A stretch of DNA of 64,000 bases, taken from positions 490,923 through 554,922 of the forward strand of contig NW_022985073.1 in assembly GCF_010015585.1 (NCBI RefSeq), given 5' to 3'. This document shows, in pieces, positions 55,765 to 64,000 of this stretch; the first letter of the stretch is position 1; each line of letters opens with the position of its first letter. The translations under genes and the position numbers were made by a program. The DNA comes from Eremomyces bilateralis CBS 781.70. Its lineage: Eukaryota > Ascomycota > Dothideomycetes > Eremomycetales > Eremomycetaceae. The notes below the pieces were generated by a model. That model was not told the origin of the DNA and searched no databases. It saw only the letters and a program-made list of their open reading frames with translations.

Positions 55765-57758
55765 ATGGGGAATAACCCATCTCGATCCACGGGGGCCAGC
55801 GCTCCTCAATCTCCCCCATCGGCTCCCACCTCTTCTCCAGCCACGACCACATCATCTCACCAGCCAACCCAACCCAGTCCGTCCCATTCAGGCCCAAGCC
55901 GGAGCACCTCACGAAGGGAACCAAGGGAACCCAGGCGGAGGGAATCCATCCAAGGTATTCACACCCTCTCCTCCACCAAAGCCACCGCAGCCCCGCCATC
56001 GGCAAGCTTTGAAAGCGCAATCGCCCAAGTGGTGAACTCTCCAACAGGTCCGCAAACGCATCTATTGCTCCCGCACACACTCCCGCACTCGTACTCACAG
56101 TCTCAACAAGCCCCTCGTCGATCCCAAGCCGCCCCGACCCCCGTCCTCCGACCCGTCGATCGAGCTCCCGGAAGCCTAGGATCCAGCATGGGCAACGATC
56201 AATCCAAAGCGAAAGCGAAAGCTCCGGAGCAACCCCATCCACACGCGACGAATGTCACTCCACCGGTGCCGATTCCCTCTAGCACGACCAGCCCAACCCC
56301 CGCCGCCCGCCCCGTCACCGTCCCCGTCCCCGTCACCGTCCCGCAGGCAGAGACAATGATCGGACCCAGCCGGGTCGCATACAAGTCAGAGGCGCCTCCG
56401 ACCTCTGACACATACCCGCTACAGCCGGCGGAGTATGGTCGACCGCCTCGCCTACCTCTACCGATCGACGAGCAGGTATTGATGCCTGGGTCACCGATCC
56501 TGGCGCCGAGGGAGCCTGGATCGGCGGAGGTGGACGAGCTGCCGAGGAAGGAGAGCATGTTGAGTAGCACGACGGTGGACGAGGAGGAGATCGAGGATGA
56601 GCTGCCGAAGAGCGCGGAGGGGGTGCCGCAGAAGACGGTGCCGACGCTGCTGGAGTGGGCGGGACCGGGGGAGAAGGTGTACGTGACGGGGACGTTTGCG
56701 AAGTGGGACCGGAAGTACAAGTTGCATCGCAAGTAAGTGAATTTGGTCATTCGAACATTATCGCATTTGCTTGTCGGTAGTTTTGAACCGGTGGGAGTCA
56801 GTTATCGGGGCCAATGCTTCGATATGCGACTATCCGAGACACGCCACACCGGTTGCGAAGATGGCGATGCAATCCGCTCAATCAGTCCGCGATTGCGGAA
56901 TCCCCGCATGTAGTGCACTGAAGATGCGACAAATCACTCCTCCATTTCACTTATTTCTTATTTGCCTATCTGAAGCGCAAGGACACGGCTGACTTCCCTA
57001 TCACAGCGGCCCCAGCAAGAATAAGAATGCTCTCTCCGCAACGCTCCAACTCCAACCGGGCACCCACCACCTCAAGTTCATCGTCGATGGCGAAATGCGC
57101 CTGTCAGACCACCTTCCCACCGCCGTCGACTTCACCAACATCCTGGTCAACTACATCGAGGTCTCGCCCGACGACATCCCTTCCGCTCCCGATGCGCCGC
57201 CCGGCTCCGAGACTCCCAAGCCGGACTACGTCGTCCCAGCGAACATCCACCCACCCCTGCGTTTGTCTCCGCCCCCAGAACCCAAGTCCGTGTCGCCCGT
57301 CGCGAAAGTCCCCGGCGCCATCATCACGCCGTCCGCGCCCGAACACGCGACCAAACCGGCGTCCATCCAGCCGACGTCACCGAAGAACTATCACACTGAT
57401 ATCCCGACGTTCCTGGCCGACTACGACACGGACGAACGGGACCCGTATTTCCAGCGGGCGGCGCAGGTGATAGGGTACGGGCATCCGCCGCCGTCGTTGC
57501 CGATGTTCTTGAGCAAGAGTATCTTGAACAGCGCGACGCCGATGAAGGATGACGCGTCGGTGTTGGTGGTGCCCAATCATACGGTCTTGAATCATCTAGC
57601 AACCAGTAGTATCCGACATGGGGTGCTTGCTACGAGCGGCACGACCAGATACAAGCGAAAGGTTTGTCCCCCACAGCTTTAGTTGACCATGCTGACTGAT
57701 CATGCAGTTCGAAACCACGATCGTGTTCAAGCCGACGAGGGACCATGACCGGCGATGA
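55765..57758 (+). CDS. SNF1/AMPK kinase complex beta subunit
   Basis: This is a beta subunit of the SNF1/AMPK energy-sensing kinase (Gal83/Sip type), the scaffold that joins the catalytic alpha and nucleotide-binding gamma subunits. Three exons (55765-56732, 57007-57661, 57708-57758) give 557 residues. The start MGNNPSRSTG fits N-myristoylation. About 290 disordered Ser/Pro-rich residues follow and include a second Met-Gly start-like motif, MGNDQSKAKAK, at residue 142. The glycogen-binding CBM48 (about 290-375) reads TLLEWAGPGEKVYVTGTFAK, HHLKFIVDGEMRLSDHLPTA and NILVNYIEV; a 274-bp intron interrupts it. The C-terminal interaction domain has IPTFLADYDTDERDPYFQRA, PPPSLPMFLSKSILN, VVPNHTVLNHLATSSIRHGV and TRYKRKFETTIVFKP. 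All expected parts are present. Confidence 0.95.
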
Positions 57759-58336
57759 TGATCCACTTCACTTGGACGGCCGACGACACGACTTTCTTCC
57801 TGGGTTGGTAGACACGGGATTTCTTCTCACCACGGATGCGATCATGATCACGACCCAAGACTCATGATGACACAAGACGCGTAATCGCGAGGGACGGCTT
57901 TGCTTCGTTTTTGCTTTTCACTCGGCTTCGTATGGAATATCACCGGGCCAAGGATAGGAGTAGGTGGGTGCTGCCTTCAGTTTGCGCAAACGAACTGGGG
58001 CATCGGGCATTTCATGGGCTTTGGGGTCGCTGCTCGGCTTGGGAGGACGATTCTTCGGGACCGCTATTTTTTGCTTCCTGCACGGGATGCTATCAATGGA
58101 TCGTTGAGAACTTCGCTTCTTTTCCCTTGAGAATACAGGGGCATGGGGTAGATCATGGGGTAGATCATGGGAAGGAACTCTTTCTCACCTTTGTAGAATG
58201 TTCAGAGGAGATATCCTCCCGGTCCGTGGTCGATACGATCCGGACCTTTTCGGTTTCACTCAATGGAAGTCGCTCACATTCTGAGATCTCTTTTGGCATC
58301 GGTTGATGTGTCGTCACGTTGGGATCGCTTCGTGTC
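57759..58336. other. Convergent 3' flanks
   Basis: This region holds the 3' ends of the beta-subunit and KAE1 genes. A 12-bp unit ATGGGGTAGATC is repeated twice with a partial third copy at 58143-58171. No gene is seen. Confidence 0.5.
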
Positions 58337-59395
58337 TCAATCTCGCCATTTGATATGCACGGCGTCGGTCCGGAACCGTTGCGTGCAGGTACTGTCGTCT
58401 AGCCCGTCCTTCACACCACTCTCAAACGCCAGCAACCCAGCATGGGCGATCATGATGCCGTTATCGATGCAGAACCGCTCGTCGGTGGCATACACGCTCC
58501 CCCCTCGTTCCTTCGCCATGAGGCCCATCATCTCCTGCAACCGCTCGTTACATCCCACCCCTCCGACGATCAACACCTGCTGACTCCCCACATGCGCCAT
58601 CGCCCGCTCTGTGATCTCCACCAACATCGCAAACACCGTCTCCTGCAGACTAAAGCACAGATCCTCCACCGTGACCAACTCCCCGCTTTCCTCGTCCCGC
58701 AACCGCTTGCTCTCCTCCTCCGCCAGCACCCGCCCCGCCAACGCGTCCACCGCCGCCAAAATCCCCGAAAAACTCGCATCCATCCCCTTCACCGTATACG
58801 GCAGATCCAACAACCTCTTCCCCCGCTTCGCCAACTGCTCGATATTATATCCCGGCGCCGGATCGTTCGAGATGGCCAGCGTGCGCGCGAACCGATCCAG
58901 ACAGTTCCCCACCGCGATGTCCAGCGCCTCTCCGAAGATCCGGTACCGCTGGCACGAATACGCGATGACCTGTGTGTTCCCCCCGGAGACGTACAGCACG
59001 ACGGGGTTCTCGGCGCCGGTGATGGCGCGGCCCATCTCGATGTGCCCGACACAGTGGTTGACGGGGATGAGCGGCTTGTCCCAGAGAAGGGCGACGGTGC
59101 GGGCGGCGACGGCGACGGCGGTGAGCGGGGCGCCCATGCCGGGCCCTTTGGTGAAGGCAATGCAGGCAATGTCGGAGGGGCGGAGGCTGGATTGCTGGAG
59201 GCAGCGCTTGATGAGGCGGATGACCCAGGCGCGGTGGTGGGCGGCGGTGTCTTTGGGGAGGAAGCCGGCGCCGGGGGGGGAGATGTAGGTGTGGCGGAGG
59301 TTGGCGAGGATGATGGGGGGGGAGGTGGGGGAGGGGTGGGAGATGAGGCCGATGCCGAGTTTGTTGGCGGAGCCTTCGAGGCCGAGGGCGATCAT
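58337..59395 (-). CDS. KAE1: KEOPS/EKC complex tRNA threonylcarbamoyltransferase Kae1
   Basis: This is the catalytic subunit of KEOPS/EKC, which forms t6A at position 37 of ANN-decoding tRNAs in the cytosol and nucleus. It is a single exon of 352 residues. I chose the ATG of [16 protein letters not shown], the conserved start; the open frame reaches 34 codons further. The ASKHA fold shows [32 protein letters not shown], the metal-binding HxxxH in [75 protein letters not shown] and [16 protein letters not shown]. There is no mitochondrial presequence, so it is Kae1 rather than Qri7. Confidence 0.97.
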   Translation of the reverse strand: MIALGLEGSANKLGIGLISHPSPTSPPIILANLRHTYISPPGAGFLPKDTAAHHRAWVIRLIKRCLQQSSLRPSDIACIAFTKGPGMGAPLTAVAVAARTVALLWDKPLIPVNHCVGHIEMGRAITGAENPVVLYVSGGNTQVIAYSCQRYRIFGEALDIAVGNCLDRFARTLAISNDPAPGYNIEQLAKRGKRLLDLPYTVKGMDASFSGILAAVDALAGRVLAEEESKRLRDEESGELVTVEDLCFSLQETVFAMLVEITERAMAHVGSQQVLIVGGVGCNERLQEMMGLMAKERGGSVYATDERFCIDNGIMIAHAGLLAFESGVKDGLDDSTCTQRFRTDAVHIKWRD

Positions 59396-60179
59396 GATGA
59401 TAAATATGGGAGATGGGGTAGAGCTGGGGTGTTTGATGTTCGGGTTGGTTTCGTAGAGGTTCACGTTGCGGAGATGAGTGGGATATTGAGATATCACCAG
59501 GAATTCAAGGATGAAACTGACTCAGTATAGGTGTTTAGTCCAGGCGGATTGGCAAAACAATTGAGTCATTGAAATGTGTGGTTCGTGATGCCTGATGAAC
59601 GTCTACATGGCTATTTATTAGGACCACTCAACCTATCTTAGCATAGACATAACGTAGTAAGCACCGTACGATGTAATAAGGGATTCTCTGTATAATTAAG
59701 CACCCATATTTAGAAGAATCCTGTTAACCACACTGCCTTTGTGAGGTGCCTCTACTGCCCACTAGGGTAGTACAGTCAGAATTGCTTACATAATGTTTCG
59801 ATTTGTTGGTTCTCGTGCTAATATTGGTAGTGAGCCTAGCAATCGAGACACATCAGTTGTAACTTGTTAAATCGATCCATCACTGTTTTCATTACGACCT
59901 TGAATGCATCTCGTTTAAACCTCCGGCCGTAACCAGACTACTACAATCACCTTCTCTATGTGATCACTGGAATGACCGAATCAAAATCCGCCAATGGCGT
60001 AAGGCTACGCCACAGCCGCTAGCTTGATAGGGGTTGGCGCCACCCACAAGGTCTCCATATGCCCGAATCGGATGGGTGTTTTCTTTCTCTCACCTTACTC
60101 TCACTTCCACGCTTCTAAATCTAACTTTGTGTCGAGAAAAATAGATTTCAAGAAGACATTGAAGTACGGAAATACAACC
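59396..60179. other. Divergent intergenic region
   Basis: This 784-bp A+T-rich spacer must hold the promoters of KAE1 and the SET-domain gene. No repeat or RNA gene is visible. Confidence 0.5.
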
Positions 60180-61873
60180 ATGTCTCAGCCGTTCGACGAG
60201 AAGACCAACGCTTTCCTGCAGTGGCTCAACCATTGCGGGGCGGAAGTCAGTAACAAGATCGAGTTGCAGGACCTGAGACAGTTCAAGGAGGGACGGGGCG
60301 TGGGTAAGTGAGAGACCGGTCTTTGATGTCCCCCAAGTCTTAGATCGCCGGAGTGAGAGGAAGTTTTGTATCAATCTTATACTAATTCCTTGGTTATAGT
60401 TGCCACCGCGGAGATCGAGGAGGGCGAGACGCTGTTCCGGATCCCTCGCTCGTTAGTACTGACGGCGGAGAATTCGAAGCTGGTTCAGGACCACAGAGCA
60501 GTAATTGAAGACTTTAACGATGAACCGTGGGCCATGTTGATCCTGGCGATGACATACGAGTACTTCCGCGGCCGTGACTCGCCGTGGTTCCCGTACCTCA
60601 GCATTCTCCCAACCGAGTTCAACACCCTCATGTACTGGTCCGACCACGAACTCGCGGAGCTGCGAGGCAGCACGGTACTTCAGCGCATCGGCAAAAAGCA
60701 AGCTGACGAGGACTTCCTCGGGCGAATGATCCCACTCATGCTACAACATGCGGAGGTGTTCTTCAACGTCCAGCCTGGCGAACCCATCCCCATGATGCCC
60801 GACCATCTCCTTGCCCTCCTGCACCAGTTCGCTTCGACCATCATGGCGTACGCGTTCGATCTAGCCTCACCGGAGACGGGCGAGGCCGACGAAGACGGGT
60901 ACGTCAGCGACCCAGACGAGGCGGATTGCCCCAAGGGGCTGGTGCCGATGGCGGACATGCTGAACGCAGACGCGGACCGTAACAACGCCAACCTCATGAG
61001 CGAGCCGGACTTCCTCGAGATGAAAGCGATCAAACCGATCGTCCGCGGGGAGCAGATCTTCAACGACTACGGCCCGCTCCCGCGCTCCGAGCTGCTGCGT
61101 CGATACGGCTATATCACCGATAACTACGCGATCCACGACGTGGTGGAAATTCCCAGCGACGTCATTATCGCGGCGTTCCACACGTTGCGCCCCGGCACCG
61201 CGATGCACCAGGATGTCCTCGGCCTGGTAAGTTCTCGGCTCCACCCAAAGAAAACACCAAACTGACAAATGACTTGCAGGTTGACTACCTCGAAAGGAAA
61301 GACCTGATGTCCGACGGCTACGACCTCTCCATGCCCCGTCTCCTCGACGTCGTAACTACCCGCACTCCCCACGGCGACCGCCTCCTCCCGGACGCCTTCG
61401 CCGACTACTTCTCCCAACTCCCCCCCGACCTCTCCCTCCTCCTCAGCGCCCTCGTGCGCCTCCAACCCGGCATGACTGCCCCCGAATTCAAGTCCATCAC
61501 ACGCGACATCCCCTCCGACCCCGCGACGCGCCAGCGGATCTTCGCGCTGCTGCGCGTCTGCGCGGCGGACCGCCTGGCGCATTACCCCACGACGATCGAC
61601 GACGACCGACGGCTGCTGCGGGACGACGGGACGGGAACGCATGGTCCGGTGGACGAGCGGGAAAGGTTGGCGGTGCAGGTGCGGTTGGGGGAGAAGGAGA
61701 TTTTGGATCGCTGGGGGGGTGTCGCGCAGGTTTGTAGTTTGGTGGAGGTAGAGGAGGCGGAGGAGGCGGAGGAGGCGGAGGGATCGGGTGGAAAGAGGAA
61801 GGGTGAGGATGAGGGGGGGAGAGGGGGTGGGAAGAGGGCGCGGCGGGAGACGGATGATGCGATGGAAGAGTGA
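60180..61873 (+). CDS. SET-domain lysine methyltransferase, RKM4-like
   Basis: This enzyme is of the SETD6/RKM4 class, which in yeast monomethylates ribosomal protein L42 (eL42). Three exons (60180-60303, 60400-61226, 61280-61873) give 514 residues. The first exon (MSQPFDEKTNAFLQWLNHCG to FKEGRGV) is the usual N-terminal helix and start of the SET fold. The split SET domain follows with ATAEIEEGETLFRIPRSLVL, PWFPYLSILPTEFNTLMYWS, GLVPMADMLNADADRNNANL and RGEQIFNDYGPLPRSELLRRYGY, which hold the SAM and catalytic tyrosine positions. The Rubisco-LSMT substrate-binding domain occupies the third exon. The C-terminal tail is an acidic repeat (VEEAEEAEEAEG) followed by a basic run (GGKRARRE), probably a nuclear signal. 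The acidic DETGEADEDGYVSDPDEADC-like insert in the SET region is typical of fungal members. Confidence 0.92.
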
Positions 61874-62754
61874 GGAGTTCAGTCTATGAGGATGGGTACC
61901 TGGCGAAGAAATCGCAGCTCAATATGTATGGTCCGCGCCACTCGAGGAGCTCGCAGTATGGCTTACGCTTCACGGACGGACCGACCTTCACGGACGAGTG
62001 GCTGTACCACACACACCCTTCAATCGAAACCCCGGACGTCTACGAACGACCTCACCATCACCATCACCATCACACGATCCGATCACCACCGACAAACCCA
62101 GTACGTACGTCCCAGTTCTACATTTCTGTTTTCCGTTTCCTTGGGAGGGGTATCATACAACGATTTTCTCGACAAAACTCCATCAATCCCCTTTCCTCTT
62201 TCCCTGTCCCTGTTCCATTGCGCCGTCCAAATCTTACACCGGGAAACGCAAAGAATCATCCACACTGCTCCACTTACTCCATACCCGATCCCCTGCCTGC
62301 CCTGCCCCCCTTCCTACGCCGCTTCTTCCATGCTAATGTACAATAGGGATGCATGCAGGATACCAGTGATGGCTGTCCATGCGACGAGAAAAGGATCGAT
62401 GTGAGCAAGAGCAAATGAGAAGGGCGTGTGTGAGAATGCGGAAAAGTAAAGATGCTGTAAAACAGGAAAAAAAACTCGCTAAAACAGTCAAATGTATGCG
62501 ATGCGATGCGATGCGATGCGATGCGATGTGTGTTTCAGGGTTACCCGATCGAGGAAATCGAATCGAATCGAATCAGACGTCCTCCGAGTGCGTGGTGCTT
62601 TTCCCGAGAAAAAAAATACCGCCCCCGTTCTATGTCCGATAGGATAGCCAGCAGATCATACGGTGAGTTGGAAGATAATACGACGACGGAACATCGACCC
62701 CTCCACCGACCCTACCGACCCAACGCCTAGAATTCCGCAAAGCAACGCTTCCGC
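61874..62754. other. Convergent 3' region with microsatellites
   Basis: The region holds the 3' flanks of the SET-domain gene and EPL1. It contains six ATGCG units at 62496-62525 and three GAATC units near 62560. A CACCAT run lies near 62054-62074. No gene is seen. Confidence 0.5.
62496..62525. repeat. ATGCG pentanucleotide microsatellite
   Basis: There are six perfect units in a row, between two convergent genes. Confidence 0.95.
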
Positions 62755-64000
62755 CTACGACGGCGCCGCCACCGTCACCACCGGTGCCCCCTGTTGTGCC
62801 TGCGCCAACCCCTGCTGCGCCTGCGCCAATGCGCGCCTCTGCACCTGCTGAATCTGCTGCGGACTCAACGAGACGCCCTGCTGCGCGGCCTGCTGCTGCG
62901 CGGCGTGCACAGCGGCGGACACATGGGCGTGGGCGTGAGCGGCGGCGGCGTTTTGTAGGGAGGGGTGCGGCGGGTCGCGGGACTGCAGGGCGAAGAACAT
63001 GCGGTGGCGCATAGCGAGAGAGTCGTAAGGGTCTGTGGGGCGGAGGGGNNNNNNNNNNNNNNNNNNNNNNNNNNNNNNNNNNNNNNNNNNNNNNNNNNNN
63101 NNNNNNNNNNNNNNNNNNNNNNNNNNNNNNNNNNNNNNNNNNNNNNNNNNNNNNNNNNNNNNNNNNNNNNNNNNNNNNNNNNNNNNNNNNNNNNNNNNNN
63201 NNNNNNNNNNNNNNNNNNNNNNNNNNNNNNNNNNNNNNNNNNNNNNNNNNNNNNNNNNNNNNNNNNNNNNNNNAAGGAGGGGAGGGCGGTGGCGAGGGGG
63301 TTGTCGAGGTGAGTGATGGGGCGGAGAGGGTCGCGGGTGAGGGAGGCGTATTCGTTGGGTTTGGGTTGGCGGGGGAAGGGGGCGAGGGCGTCGGCGGTGG
63401 TATCGGCGTCCTCCATGGGTTGGTCGTTAGGTTTCGAGTCGGAACCCTCGGCGGAGGTGGGGGGTGTGGGGAGGATGCGGTTGAAGAGGGAGACAAATTC
63501 CGGGTCGTCTAGGGCGGCGGATTCGAGGGGCGGGGTTATGGGACGCCAGGTATCGTCGACATAGCCCTCGTTCCAGACCTGGTGCCGCTGTTTGTGCTCG
63601 TTGACGAAGGTGCGGATGCTGTCGGCGCGCTTGGCTTTCTGGTCCTCGTACATGATCACGTCGGATTCCATAGGGCGAACCGCAGCGGGCAATGACGGCT
63701 GCTGACCTGCTACACGAGCTCGTTGGACCCCTGCTTCGGGTCGAGGAGCTTCTTTTCGTTTGGGCTGGGGCGGAGGCTGGAAATGGTGAGTGTCTCGTTC
63801 CCTTCGCGGTCGTGCAGTTACTTACCTGATTGATGAGCAATTCCATGTCCCCCTCCTTGATTCCCAAACTCCGTTTCGCCTCGAGCAGCGCTCTCCGTTG
63901 CCGGAAAATGAGCTCGTCCTGTGCCAACTGATCCGCCTTGGCTCGCTGAAACTGCACGACGAGGTGGCAGAGATATCGCGACGTTTCGTACTGCCGCCGA
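62755..64000 (-). CDS. EPL1: Enhancer of polycomb homologue Epl1, C-terminal part
   Basis: This is the C-terminal half of EPL1, the scaffold of the NuA4/Piccolo histone H4/H2A acetyltransferase complex; the 5' part lies beyond 64000. One intron is visible (63825-63777, phase 0). Before it the exon reads RAKADQLAQDELIFRQRRAL and LEAKRSLGIKEGDMELLINQ, the conserved EPL1 stretch. After it come PKRKEAPRPEAGVQRARVAG, PMESDVIMYEDQKAKRAD and WNEGYVDDTWRPITPPLESA. An N gap (63049-63273) hides part of the tail. The end has PYDSLAMRHRMFFALQSRD, typical of fungal EPL1, then an Ala/His/Gln-rich segment (HAHAHVSAAVHAAQQQAA, SPQQIQQVQRRALAQAQQG) and a stop at 62755. The real size and frame across the gap are not known. 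Confidence 0.9.
63049..63273. other. Assembly gap
   Basis: This is a run of 225 N inside the EPL1 coding region, flanked by G-rich sequence on the plus strand, a likely cause of poor read coverage. Confidence 0.95.

Noticed and set aside
58442-59530. 362-codon plus-strand frame
   Set aside because: It is antisense to KAE1 over nearly its full length and has no domain.
1-64000. CRISPR arrays, bacterial operons, secondary-metabolite cluster
   Set aside because: No regularly spaced repeats; gene structure is fungal nuclear; no PKS, NRPS, terpene cyclase or pathway regulator was seen.

Overview
The window is nuclear DNA from a filamentous ascomycete (Pezizomycotina); I cannot name the genus. 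The evidence is short GT-AG introns (mostly 45-90 bp) with CTAAC/CTGAC-like branch points, compact genes on both strands, and a full set of fungal housekeeping proteins. Two runs of N (225-469 and 63049-63273) show it is a draft assembly.

Left part, about 1-14,800: an accessory region. It holds the 3' half of a pogo/Fot1-type DNA transposon with a frameshift; a 226-bp MITE with 34-bp perfect inverted ends and TA duplications; a fungal CorA-like membrane protein gene with one non-canonical splice acceptor; a small two-exon gene of unknown function; a multi-exon gene of unknown function; a convergent gene fragment; and two T5orf172 (GIY-YIG-like) genes, 5.2 kb apart and pointing away from each other. 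Both T5orf172 proteins carry the same N-terminal Cys/His motif followed by a long disordered, repeat-bearing linker.

Middle, 15,000-34,900: dense core genes. On the minus strand are a conserved mitochondrial-type protein, an endosomal Na+/H+ exchanger (NHX1-like) and succinyl-CoA ligase alpha. A 376-bp divergent gap separates these from plus-strand ELP3, a BMT5-like 25S rRNA methyltransferase, a RIM1-like mitochondrial SSB, a HAL4/SAT4-type kinase and a SLP1-type SUN protein.

35,000-41,670 is gene-poor. It has one broken membrane-protein remnant and a long, repeat-rich leader upstream of GSK3.

Right part, 41,673-64,000: GSK3 kinase, the CBP80 cap-binding subunit, a ZUFSP/C78-family peptidase with Asn at the expected catalytic Asp position, an NmrA-like oxidoreductase, a small two-span membrane protein, the SNF1/AMPK beta subunit, KAE1 (tRNA t6A), an RKM4-type SET methyltransferase and the C-terminal part of EPL1 (NuA4). 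Several act in nutrient and stress signalling (HAL4-type kinase, SNF1 beta, GSK3) or tRNA modification (ELP3, KAE1), but they are separate genes with no sign of a cluster. I see no RNA genes, CRISPR arrays or secondary-metabolite cluster. Exon coordinates come from reading frames and splice signals by eye.
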